The notes under the pieces are model-generated. The model did not search any database. It saw only the letters and a program-made list of their open reading frames with translations, and was not told where the DNA came from. Positions 1-5,413 of a stretch of DNA of 8,930 nt are shown piece by piece. How positions within the stretch are numbered: the stretch's first letter is position 1; each line of letters begins with the position of its first letter. This DNA is from Clostridia bacterium (GTDB taxonomy: Bacteria; Bacillota; Clostridia; Oscillospirales; Acutalibacteraceae). The DNA is taken from assembly GCA_900768075.1 (NCBI GenBank), contig CAAGBN010000023.1, positions 1-8,930 on the forward strand. The letters run 5' to 3'. Both the position numbers and the translations under genes were made by a program.

Positions 1-553
1 CCGGTAATACTACTGTGCGAATAACACGCCATTGTCCTGCACCAAGGCCGAAAGCACCTTCACGGTAGCTTTGCGGAACAGTTTTAAGGCTTTCCTGGAT
101 TGTACGCATTACGGTAGGTAAGTTCATAATAACGAGTGTTAAAGAACCTGCAAGAAGGCTTGTTCCAAAGTTATTTGAAAAAAGAAGCATACCGACAAGA
201 CCGTAAATAATTGACGGAATACCTGAAAGAGTTTCTGCGGCATATTCAATCATTCCAACCAACTTTTTATTTTTTGCGTATTCCGTAAGATATATTGCCG
301 CGCCGACACCAAGAGGTAACACAATAACGAGTGTGGCAAGAACAACATAAACCGTGTTAAGAATATCGGGTAAAATACCGATTCTTTCCGTTAAGTAGCT
401 CGGTTTAGTAGAAAGTAATTCCCAGGTAATATTGGGGGTTCCCTTAATTAGTACATATCCCAAAAGGAAAAGAACAAGTGTCGCTGTAAGTGCAGTGCAA
501 AGCATCATTGCTACACGCATTAAGCCAATATATATTTTTCTTTTATTGTTCAT
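1..553 (-). CDS. pstA: PstA, phosphate ABC transporter permease (3' end cut by window edge)
   Basis: Inner-membrane permease of the PstSCAB high-affinity phosphate importer; pairs with PstC to form the channel driven by the PstB ATPase. I translated the minus strand from ATG at 553-551: 184 codons stay open to position 2 with no stop, so the gene continues left of the window. Visible are an N-terminal membrane segment (about residues 12-37), a second hydrophobic segment (about 63-90), the family motif GIPSIIYGLVGM (111-122), and the start of the EAA cytoplasmic loop that contacts PstB (VPQSYREGAFGLGAG, about 159-173). Typical PstA has about 280-300 residues, so roughly two thirds is present. 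The start is fixed by an AAGGAGA ribosome binding site lying inside the last codons of pstC; one base separates the pstC TAA from this ATG, implying translational coupling. Confidence 0.95.
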   Translation of the reverse strand, partial: MNNKRKIYIGLMRVAMMLCTALTATLVLFLLGYVLIKGTPNITWELLSTKPSYLTERIGILPDILNTVYVVLATLVIVLPLGVGAAIYLTEYAKNKKLVGMIEYAAETLSGIPSIIYGLVGMLLFSNNFGTSLLAGSLTLVIMNLPTVMRTIQESLKTVPQSYREGAFGLGAGQWRVIRTVVLP

Positions 554-554
554 C

Positions 555-1469
555 TTATTTCTCCTTGTCACGCTTCAGGAAGAAATTGAGCGTTGCGTTA
601 ATGAGCATAATAAACAGGAACAGCACAAGAGCAATGGAAAATAGTGCATTTCTCTGTAAGCTTCCCGGACTTGAATAAGCCATTTCACTTGCTACGGCTG
701 CGGTAAGAAAGCGAACGCTCTGAAAAAGCGAAGGCATATTTGCAACATTACCCGCCACCATCATAACTGCCATTGCTTCACCGATAGCACGACCCACACC
801 AAGTACAACTGCAGCGGCAATACCGCTTTTGGCGGCAGGGACTGAAACCTTAAAATATGTTTCAATATTAGTAGCACCCAAAGCGAGTGAAGCATCCTCA
901 TATTCCTTCGGAACAGCATCAAGAGCTGTAACAGATACTTTTATAATATTAGGCAGTATCATAATCGCAAGGACAATAATTGCCGCAAGCAAGCTCGCAC
1001 CGTCAGGAATATTGAATATTTCTCTTATTGCAGGAACAAGCACAAGCATACCAACAAGACCGTATACAACCGAAGGAATACCCGCAAGAAGATTAACGGC
1101 TGATTCCATAACTGAACGAACCTTTTTGTTGGAAAGCTTGGAAATATATACGGCAGTAAAAAATCCGATTGGAACACCGATAAGGATTGCTCCTGCCGTT
1201 CCGTATACACTTGTTAAAATAAATGGCAGTATTCCGTATTTAGGTTCGGCTGCGGTGGATGCCCACTCTTTGCCGAAGAGAAAATCAAAAAGACCTATTT
1301 CTTTTATCGCCGGGATACCTGAAATAATAAGATACACAGTAATAAGCAGAACACAACCCACTGTAATGAGACCGAGTATCAAAAATATACCATGAATAAT
1401 ATTTTCATAGGTTTTTGAGTTTTTATTGCGAATCCACTCAAATATATCTCTAAAAAATCTTCTATGCAT
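555..1469 (-). CDS. pstC: PstC, phosphate ABC transporter permease
   Basis: Second membrane permease of the Pst phosphate importer. The 304-residue product has the usual PstC length and layout: a short basic cytoplasmic N-terminus, a first membrane helix at about residues 25-50, an extracytoplasmic stretch (about 51-80), then five further hydrophobic segments. Diagnostic motifs are AGIPSVVYGLVGMLVLVP (129-146), the EAA loop EYEDASLALGATNIETYFKV (189-208) that docks on PstB, and the conserved GVGRAIGEAMAVMMVAGN (224-241). The start at 1469 is supported by GAGGT about 7 bases upstream. It lies 56 bases downstream of pstS, with a hairpin between them (1491-1517), and is followed after one base by pstA. 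The gene is intact, and the order pstS-pstC-pstA is the standard operon order. Confidence 0.97.
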   Translation of the reverse strand: MHRRFFRDIFEWIRNKNSKTYENIIHGIFLILGLITVGCVLLITVYLIISGIPAIKEIGLFDFLFGKEWASTAAEPKYGILPFILTSVYGTAGAILIGVPIGFFTAVYISKLSNKKVRSVMESAVNLLAGIPSVVYGLVGMLVLVPAIREIFNIPDGASLLAAIIVLAIMILPNIIKVSVTALDAVPKEYEDASLALGATNIETYFKVSVPAAKSGIAAAVVLGVGRAIGEAMAVMMVAGNVANMPSLFQSVRFLTAAVASEMAYSSPGSLQRNALFSIALVLFLFIMLINATLNFFLKRDKEK

Positions 1470-1490
1470 AGTTCAACCTCAAAGGGAACA

Positions 1491-1517
1491 AGCGACGGCA
1501 GATGCACCACCGTCGCT
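1491..1517 (-). other. Intercistronic hairpin between pstS and pstC
   Basis: A perfect 8-bp inverted repeat, AGCGACGG (1491-1498) and CCGTCGCT (1510-1517), encloses an 11-base loop in the 56-base gap between the pstS stop and the pstC start. On the minus-strand transcript it is not followed by a continuous U-run, so it does not look like a full terminator. The likely role, by inference, is a 3' stabiliser or partial attenuator that lets the binding protein be made in excess over the permeases, a common arrangement in binding-protein-dependent importers. Confidence 0.55.
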
Positions 1518-1525
1518 CAAATTCC

Positions 1526-2326
1526 TTAGTTAGCAGGAACAACACCTGCTTCAATTATAATTTCGTGGGCTGCTTCTGAAGTGATGAAATTAAAGAAAGA
1601 CTGTGCACTTTCGGAAAGAGTTACATCGGTTTTAGTTACAAGTACGAAGGGGCGCTGTACAACATAAGTGCCGTTTTTGATGGTTTCTTCACTTGCTGTA
1701 ACGCCGTCAATTTTAAGTGCTTTTACAGTATCCTTAACTGATGCGAGAGAAGCATAACCGATTGCATTGGGGTTACTTGCAACTGTTGTAATAACATCAC
1801 CTGTTGATGGAAGCTCCTGACGGTAAGCACACTTATCCTTTGTGTCTGTGATTGACTCAAAGCCTTCTCTTGTGCCGCTGCCTGCCTCACGGCCGATAAG
1901 TACGATTTCAGCATCGTTACCGCCGATTTCTTTCCAATTCTTGATTTCACCTGTGTAAATTTTTGCGATTGTTTTCAAGTCGAGGTCATTTACAGGATTC
2001 TCGGGATTTACGATAATTGCGATGCCGTCATAAGCCAGCACAGTACCTTCAAGATCTTTTGCCTTTTCTTCATCCTTGAGGTCGCGGCTTGCGAGACCGA
2101 TATCGCATCTGCCTTCAAGAACTGCCTGAATACCTGCACCTGAACCTGTTGCATTGTAGGTTACGGTGATACCGCTGTCTGACTGAAAAGCTTCGCCTAA
2201 AGCACCGATAACCTTGTTCATTGATGTTGAACCGTCAGTTGCAACTGTTTCCTTGTTACCTCCGCAAGCGGTAAGTACGCATACAAGCGCAATAGCTAAT
2301 GTGATTAAACAGATAATCTTTTTCAT
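1526..2326 (-). CDS. pstS: PstS, phosphate-binding lipoprotein of the Pst transporter
   Basis: Extracellular solute-binding protein that captures phosphate and delivers it to PstCA. The 266-residue product begins with a lipoprotein signal: basic MKK, hydrophobic core (4-17) and lipobox LTAC with the lipidated Cys at 21. Phosphate-contact motifs of the PstS family are visible: DGSTSM (31-36), TGSGAGI (60-66), SRDLK (80-84), the Asp in AYDG (100), and GREAGSGTREGFE (145-157). The length is on the short side but complete; it ends in GVVPAN, as the fold's C-terminus usually does. The ATG at 2326 has AAGGAG upstream (2337-2342). Expression is expected from two tandem promoters with PhoP-type repeats (2383-2437 and 2586-2640). 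The first codons and whole leader are duplicated upstream around 2529. Confidence 0.97.
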   Translation of the reverse strand: MKKIICLITLAIALVCVLTACGGNKETVATDGSTSMNKVIGALGEAFQSDSGITVTYNATGSGAGIQAVLEGRCDIGLASRDLKDEEKAKDLEGTVLAYDGIAIIVNPENPVNDLDLKTIAKIYTGEIKNWKEIGGNDAEIVLIGREAGSGTREGFESITDTKDKCAYRQELPSTGDVITTVASNPNAIGYASLASVKDTVKALKIDGVTASEETIKNGTYVVQRPFVLVTKTDVTLSESAQSFFNFITSEAAHEIIIEAGVVPAN

Positions 2327-2437
2327 TTTTAAATTACTCCTTTGATTTGTATTTTTCGCAGTTTTTTCTCAACTACACCTGTATTTTAAATCTGCCTTGT
2401 AAAATCCGTAATCACAGTATTGTAAAAACGATGTAAA
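2324..2437 (-). repeat. Direct repeat, copy 1 (pstS leader and promoter)
   Basis: This stretch is repeated 203 bases to the right (2527-2640). From 2324 to 2406 the copies differ at a single position (2349 versus 2552) over 83 bases; from 2407 to 2437 they diverge but keep all PhoP-type hexamers in register. The repeat covers the start codon, ribosome binding site, leader, -10 and activator sites. Weaker similarity continues into the first 10 or so codons of pstS. Confidence 0.9.
2383..2437 (-). promoter_or_regulatory. Proximal pstS promoter with PhoP-type direct repeats
   Basis: Read on the minus strand, this site has TTTACA (2437-2432), N5, TTTACA (2426-2421), N17, TTTACA (2403-2398), N9 and a -10-like TAAAAT (2388-2383). 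The first two hexamers are 11 bp apart, the helical spacing of PhoP boxes in Firmicutes. A weaker half-site containing TGATTAC lies in the N17 gap. Transcription would start near 2376, giving a leader of about 50 bases before the pstS ATG. The same spacing recurs exactly at 2586-2640 and 4489-4543, which is the main support. PhoP as the regulator is inference from pattern and gene content. Confidence 0.7.
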
Positions 2438-2529
2438 GCTTCACCGTTATGGGGAACCGTAAAAAACGGATTTATCGAGAATGCTGCCGAGAATGCTGCT
2501 AATGTAAGTAAATTGATAACTTTTTTCAT
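2386..2529 (-). pseudogene. pstS-like 47-codon ORF, probable remnant of a duplicated pstS
   Basis: Minus-strand ATG at 2529 opens a 47-codon frame ending at TAA 2388-2386. Its N-terminus, MKKVINLLTLAAFSAAFSI, aligns with the pstS signal peptide (MKKIICLITLA), and its leader is a near copy of the pstS leader, including AAGGAG. Similarity stops after about 11 codons: there is no lipobox Cys and no phosphate-binding motif, and the last third of the frame runs through the activator sites of the proximal pstS promoter. The simplest reading is a tandem pstS duplication in which most of the upstream copy was deleted, leaving promoter, leader and signal-peptide start. Alternatively it could be translated as a small secreted peptide or act as an upstream ORF on the longer pstS transcript. 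I favour remnant. Confidence 0.6.
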
Positions 2530-2640
2530 TTTTAAATTACTCCTTTGATTTTTATTTTTCGCAGTTTTTTCTCAACTACACCTGTATTTTAAATCTGCCT
2601 TGTAAAATCTGTAATCAAATTGTTGTAAAATCGGAGTAAA
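2527..2640 (-). repeat. Direct repeat, copy 2 (upstream duplicate of the pstS leader and promoter)
   Basis: Second copy of the unit at 2324-2437, offset by 203 bases. The near-perfect conservation of untranslated leader and -10, against heavy decay of the coding part, suggests either a recent partial duplication or selection for the promoter segment. The block between the copies that has no counterpart in pstS is only about 55-60 bases (about 2438-2495). Confidence 0.9.
2586..2640 (-). promoter_or_regulatory. Distal pstS promoter with PhoP-type direct repeats
   Basis: On the minus strand: TTTACT (2640-2635), N5, TTTACA (2629-2624), N17, TTTACA (2606-2601), N9, TAAAAT (2591-2586). Hexamer sequence and spacing match the proximal pstS promoter and the Na/Pi cotransporter promoter. 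A transcript from here would carry the 47-codon ORF ahead of pstS. The outermost hexamer touches the U-tract of the terminator at 2637-2672, so the regulatory region begins exactly where the preceding gene ends. Confidence 0.68.
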
Positions 2641-2672
2641 AGAAAAGCGCCGCTTCACTTCGAAGCAACGCT
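2637..2672 (-). terminator. Intrinsic terminator of the Na/Pi cotransporter gene
   Basis: On the minus-strand RNA, AGCGUUGCUUC (2672-2662) pairs with GAAGCGGCGCU (2656-2646) across a 5-base loop to give an 11-bp stem, followed by TTTTCTTTT. Two pairs are G-U wobbles that would be A-C mismatches on the other strand, so it is built for minus-strand transcripts. It begins 15 bases after the stop codon. Confidence 0.85.
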
Positions 2673-2686
2673 GTCATTTTTGGTTC

Positions 2687-4435
2687 TTACACAAAGGAAA
2701 GATATTTTTTTGTGTATTCAGTATATTTTTCTCTGTAAACGGGGCTGTCGCTTCTGAAATTTTTAAGGGATTTGTGAAGATTCATATTTTGCTGCTTTGT
2801 ATCTATGACACAACCGGCAATGTTTGAACAATGGTCAGAAACTCTTTCCATATTTGTAAGAAGATCACTCCAGACAAATCCGGCTTCAATACTGCATTCA
2901 CTCATACGTAAACGGTCAATATGTCTTGTGCGAAGAAGCTCCTTCATTCTGTCAATAACCTGTTCAAGCGGCTCGACAAGAGTAGCCTTTTCAGCATCTT
3001 CATTTATGAAAGAGAGATATGACATATCGACAATTTCTGTTGTAGCATTTGAAAGTGCTTCCATTTCAGCTTCTGCACCCTCGGAAAAGACAATACCTTT
3101 TTCTTGCATTTCTTCTGCAGATTCAATGATATTTACGGCGTGGTCCGATATTCTTTCAAAATCACCGATTGCCTTAAGGAGCATAGATGCCATTGCACCT
3201 TCATTCTCATTAAGCTGTTTTGTGCTGAGCTTAATAAGATAAGTACCTATTGTATCTTCAAGACGGTCTGTTTTATCCTCAATTTCACGCACATATTTAG
3301 CTTTTGCTTTGTCAAATCCTGATAAACATTCTATACTGCTTTTCAAAGCAGTAGTTGCTAATTCGGCCATATCACAGGTGAGATTACGTGCGCATTCAAG
3401 AGCAATAGCGGGTGTGACGAGTAATCTTTCGTCGAGCTTTGATGCTTTTTCTTTTTGTTCGTTGTCGGGAATAAGCTTATATGCAAGCTTTTCAAGAAGA
3501 CCTGACATAGGAAGAAGAAGCAAGGTACATGCAACGTTAAAAAGCGAATGAGCTGTTGCTATACCTGCATATGTTGCAGATTCATCAAGCAAAGATGGAG
3601 CAAATACAGCCTTAACAATAGAGAATGCTCCGAGACAAACCACAGTACCGATTACGTTAAAGGATAGATGAACAAGGGCGGCTCTTCTTGCGTTTTTAGT
3701 TGTGCCAACTGATGAAAGCAAGGCAGTGATACAAGTACCGATGTTCTGACCCATAATAATAGGGATTGCTGCACCGAAGGAAACTGCACCTGTTGCCGCG
3801 AGAGCCTGAAGAATACCTACAGAAGCGGAACTTGACTGAATTATAGCAGTAAGAACAGCACCTACAAGCACGCCAAGAATAGGATTCTTGAACATAATAA
3901 ACATTTCCTGAAATGCAGGGATGTCCTTAAGTCCTGAAACGGCATCCGTCATTGTGTCCATACCGAACATCAATGTTGCAAAACCAAGAAGAATTACACC
4001 GATGTCCTTTTTCTTATTGCCTTTGGTAAACATAACAAAAATAATACCGATAAGAGCAAGAACAGGTGTAAATGATGTGGGTTTAAGTAATTTCAGGAAG
4101 ATATTACTTCCTGAAATACCGCTGAGGCTGAGAATCCATGCAGTAACCGTTGTACCGATATTAGCACCCATAATCACGTGAATTGCCTGCTTGAGAGTCA
4201 TAAGCTTTGAGTTTACAAAGCCTACAACCATAACTGTTGTGGCAGAAGAGCTCTGAATTACAGCTGTAACACCAAGACCTGTCATAAGACCTGCGAATTT
4301 ACCTGTGGTAAGCTTGCCTATCATATGCTCAAGCTTACTGCCTGCACTTCTTTCGAGAGCGTCACCCATAAGATTCATTCCAAAGAGAAACAAGCAAAGA
4401 CCGCCTATGAGAGTTAACACGTCAAAAATATCCAT
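2687..4435 (-). CDS. Na/Pi cotransporter family protein with C-terminal PhoU-like domain
   Basis: Predicted sodium-coupled phosphate transporter of the inner membrane (NptA/YjbB, PF02690-type). The 582-residue product carries the two inverted family repeats: QSSSATT (61-67) with GANIGTTVTAW (90-100), and QSSSASVG (200-207) with GQNIGTCITALL (229-240). Eight or so hydrophobic segments span about residues 5-315. The C-terminal half (about 340-560) is a helical PhoU-like domain, with the metal-site pattern DFERISDHAVNI (425-436) and its second copy NMERVSDHCSNI (528-539). Length fits the fused family (about 540-590). In E. coli the homologue YjbB is linked to phosphate export, so direction is not settled by sequence alone; the PhoP-type promoter and adjacent pst genes favour uptake or homeostasis under starvation. 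GGAGG (4445-4449) supports the start. It is monocistronic, with its own terminator. Confidence 0.93.
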   Translation of the reverse strand: MDIFDVLTLIGGLCLFLFGMNLMGDALERSAGSKLEHMIGKLTTGKFAGLMTGLGVTAVIQSSSATTVMVVGFVNSKLMTLKQAIHVIMGANIGTTVTAWILSLSGISGSNIFLKLLKPTSFTPVLALIGIIFVMFTKGNKKKDIGVILLGFATLMFGMDTMTDAVSGLKDIPAFQEMFIMFKNPILGVLVGAVLTAIIQSSSASVGILQALAATGAVSFGAAIPIIMGQNIGTCITALLSSVGTTKNARRAALVHLSFNVIGTVVCLGAFSIVKAVFAPSLLDESATYAGIATAHSLFNVACTLLLLPMSGLLEKLAYKLIPDNEQKEKASKLDERLLVTPAIALECARNLTCDMAELATTALKSSIECLSGFDKAKAKYVREIEDKTDRLEDTIGTYLIKLSTKQLNENEGAMASMLLKAIGDFERISDHAVNIIESAEEMQEKGIVFSEGAEAEMEALSNATTEIVDMSYLSFINEDAEKATLVEPLEQVIDRMKELLRTRHIDRLRMSECSIEAGFVWSDLLTNMERVSDHCSNIAGCVIDTKQQNMNLHKSLKNFRSDSPVYREKYTEYTKKYLSFV

Positions 4436-4466
4436 TTGTTTTAACCTCCGATTTATATAATATGTT

Positions 4467-4495
4467 ATTTTACTTGCATTTTACTTGTATTTTAC
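4467..4495 (+). repeat. Three 11-bp-spaced ATTTTAC repeats, opposite in orientation to the adjacent PhoP-type boxes
   Basis: On the plus strand ATTTTAC occurs at 4467-4473, 4478-4484 and 4489-4495, exactly 11 bp apart. These are the same TTTAC hexamer core as the activator sites at 4504-4543 but inverted, and they lie over the -10 and early transcribed region of the Na/Pi gene. The rightmost copy is itself the complement of the -10 TAAAAT. This placement would suit repression or cooperative looping by the same regulator. No plus-strand gene starts nearby that they could activate. Confidence 0.6.
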
Positions 4496-4543
4496 AGTTG
4501 TCAGGTAAAATCTAAAAGCATATCTGTGTAAAATCCGTGTAAA
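4489..4543 (-). promoter_or_regulatory. Na/Pi cotransporter promoter with PhoP-type direct repeats
   Basis: On the minus strand: TTTACA (4543-4538), N5, TTTACA (4532-4527), N17, TTTACC (4509-4504), N9, TAAAAT (4494-4489). All three gaps equal those of both pstS promoters although the sequence between the hexamers is unrelated, so the match is not explained by duplication. Transcription would start near 4482, about 47 bases before the ATG. An alternative -10 exists in the AT-rich stretch at 4453-4465, but it would leave almost no leader. Confidence 0.7.
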
Positions 4544-4547
4544 ATTT

Positions 4548-4579
4548 AAACGGCAAACAGAAATATCTTTTTGCCGTTT
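4548..4579 (-). terminator. Hairpin terminator after tnpV
   Basis: A perfect 10-bp inverted repeat, AAACGGCAAA (4548-4557) with TTTGCCGTTT (4570-4579), has a 12-base loop. It sits 33 bases past the tnpV stop. On the minus strand it is followed by AAATTTT, a weak U-tract; on the plus strand by GTATTAT. It most likely ends the DUF6809-tnpV transcript and insulates the Na/Pi promoter, whose first activator site starts 5 bases further on. Confidence 0.65.
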
Positions 4580-4612
4580 GTATTATATTACATAACTGTT
4601 TATCTTGTTCTT

Positions 4613-4990
4613 TTACGTGTATATAATTTCTACATACACAATCTCTCTTGCCCTTTGCTGAATGTTACCCATTCTCTGTACCCATTCAAGTTGGTCTTGC
4701 TCTTTAAGTTGCTCTGTAACACCTTCAGCTTCTTTCATCTGCTCAAAAAGAGTAACGAACATCTCACGAGCCTGCTTTTCAATCTCAGCACAGTGTTGAT
4801 ACAGTTTGCCTTGAGTAAGCAGTGTTGTAAACAACGCTTTCTTGTGTTTCATAAGATAATCCTTGTGTAACATACCACACTTGTCGAGAGTGATATTTGC
4901 TTCTTCGGGTGGTAAGATGAGGTTAGGAATATTGAAATCACCAACTCTTCTGTATGTAATATTTGTATTGTTTTTCATAGTAGTATTCAT
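4613..4990 (-). CDS. tnpV: TnpV, transposon-associated protein
   Basis: Small protein of the TnpV family, known from Tn4451-type mobilisable transposons and widespread in Clostridia conjugative elements. Its molecular role is not settled; it is not the recombinase. The 125-residue product shows the family layout: YRRVGDFNIPNLILPPEE near the start (13-30), LTQGKLYQHCAEI (58-70), and the highly typical C-terminal stretch with EGVTEQLK (89-96), DQLEWVQRMGNIQQRAREIV (99-118) and a terminal EIIY. The first ATG overlaps the upstream stop as ATGA (4990-4987) but has AAAGG directly abutting it. The second Met (ATG 4978-4976, MKNNTN) is about 11 bases from the GGA and may be the real start, giving 121 residues. 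No recombinase or relaxase gene accompanies it here, so it looks like a solitary remnant or cargo gene. Confidence 0.88.
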   Translation of the reverse strand: MNTTMKNNTNITYRRVGDFNIPNLILPPEEANITLDKCGMLHKDYLMKHKKALFTTLLTQGKLYQHCAEIEKQAREMFVTLFEQMKEAEGVTEQLKEQDQLEWVQRMGNIQQRAREIVYVEIIYT

Positions 4991-5265
4991 CCTTTCATAT
5001 TCTTAACAAATGTATCATATGTAAGTTTTGCTCCGAGCCTGAAACCTGATATAAAGCTGTCAGCATTACTTGTTGTTGAAAATTCAATATAAGCACTGAC
5101 ATAGTTTTGAAACAGCTCCTTATCTTCACCGTCCAATCTTGCAGAAAGCTGTTCTTCTTTCTCTGCGAGGTTGCTCAGCTTCTTTTTGAGTTTAGGAGTT
5201 AATTCCGAATTTACCTCCTGTGGCTCAAGGTTTCCGTAGAATAATTCTTCTATTATATTTGACAT
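4987..5265 (-). CDS. DUF6809-like small protein, partner of tnpV
   Basis: A 92-residue, soluble, mostly helical protein of unknown function. The N-terminal SNIIEELFYGNLEP (2-15), central charged helices (about 20-60) and FISGFRLGAKL near the C-terminus (71-81) resemble the DUF6809 family of gut Firmicutes, which I recall often sits beside tnpV; this family match is by eye. There are no membrane segments, no Cys and no catalytic motif that I can name. GGAGG at 5274-5278, 8 bases before the ATG, fixes the start. The stop overlaps the tnpV start (ATGA), so the two are translated together. No clear promoter is visible on the minus strand upstream. Confidence 0.7.
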   Translation of the reverse strand: MSNIIEELFYGNLEPQEVNSELTPKLKKKLSNLAEKEEQLSARLDGEDKELFQNYVSAYIEFSTTSNADSFISGFRLGAKLTYDTFVKNMKG

Positions 5266-5327
5266 TATGTATTCCTCCGTGTAAATCTGTCTTTGGCTTA
5301 GTGCAGTCTACTGAACATATAATGTCT

Positions 5328-5413
5328 GTGCCGATTTTAATTAGTTTTGAGTAAATCCCTTATGAGCATCCGCACCATGACTCAGTAGTCGAAAGGTTGC
5401 TGAGTCGTTTTTT
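5328..5413 (+). ncRNA. Candidate small RNA or leader RNA ending in an orphan terminator
   Basis: A perfect TATAAT (5318-5323) would place a start near 5330, and a strong terminator ends at 5413, giving about 85 nt. Between them GTGC (5328-5331) can pair with GCAC (5372-5375), enclosing a small hairpin GATTT/AAATC (5333-5337 with 5353-5357). No open reading frame or known riboswitch motif is evident. The -35 region is weak, and I do not recognise the RNA family. It may equally be a leftover terminator of a lost gene, or a leader for nfnAB. Confidence 0.3.
5379..5413 (+). terminator. Strong plus-strand intrinsic terminator with GAAA tetraloop, no gene upstream
   Basis: GACTCAGTAGTC (5379-5390) pairs with GGTTGCTGAGTC (5395-5406) as a continuous 12-bp stem capped by GAAA (5391-5394) and followed by G and six T. 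Three pairs are G-U wobbles on the plus strand only, which sets the direction. All genes for 5 kb to the left are on the minus strand, so the RNA it terminates is unexplained. Confidence 0.85.

Larger units (their letters stand above)
2327..2686 (-). other. 360-bp regulatory interval between the Na/Pi cotransporter gene and pstS
   Basis: From right to left this interval holds the intrinsic terminator of the Na/Pi gene (2637-2672), the distal PhoP-type promoter (2586-2640), a copy of the pstS leader, the pstS-like 47-codon remnant (2529-2386), the proximal PhoP-type promoter (2383-2437) and the true pstS leader with its ribosome binding site (2337-2342). I see no RNA gene or other coding region here. 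Confidence 0.8.

Noticed and set aside
829..1395. 188-codon plus-strand open frame across pstC
   Set aside because: It is antisense to a clear PstC, has no ribosome binding site, and its product resembles no family; it is a shadow of the pstC codon pattern.
2805..3242. 145-codon plus-strand frame inside the Na/Pi cotransporter gene
   Set aside because: Antisense to the conserved PhoU-like domain, with low-complexity Ser-rich product and no start signals.
4467..4543. Short regular repeats as a possible CRISPR array
   Set aside because: The repeat unit is only 6-7 bases with 11-bp period, far below CRISPR repeat and spacer sizes; there are no cas genes.
4581..5340. Inverted or direct repeats bounding the DUF6809-tnpV cassette as a transposon
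   Set aside because: No matching ends found by eye on either side; the only sizeable hairpin (4548-4579) behaves as a terminator.
5281..5413. Known riboswitch (glutamine, fluoride, preQ1, c-di-GMP or T-box) upstream of nfnA
   Set aside because: None of the conserved core motifs of these classes that I checked by eye is present; only a generic terminator and weak pairings remain.
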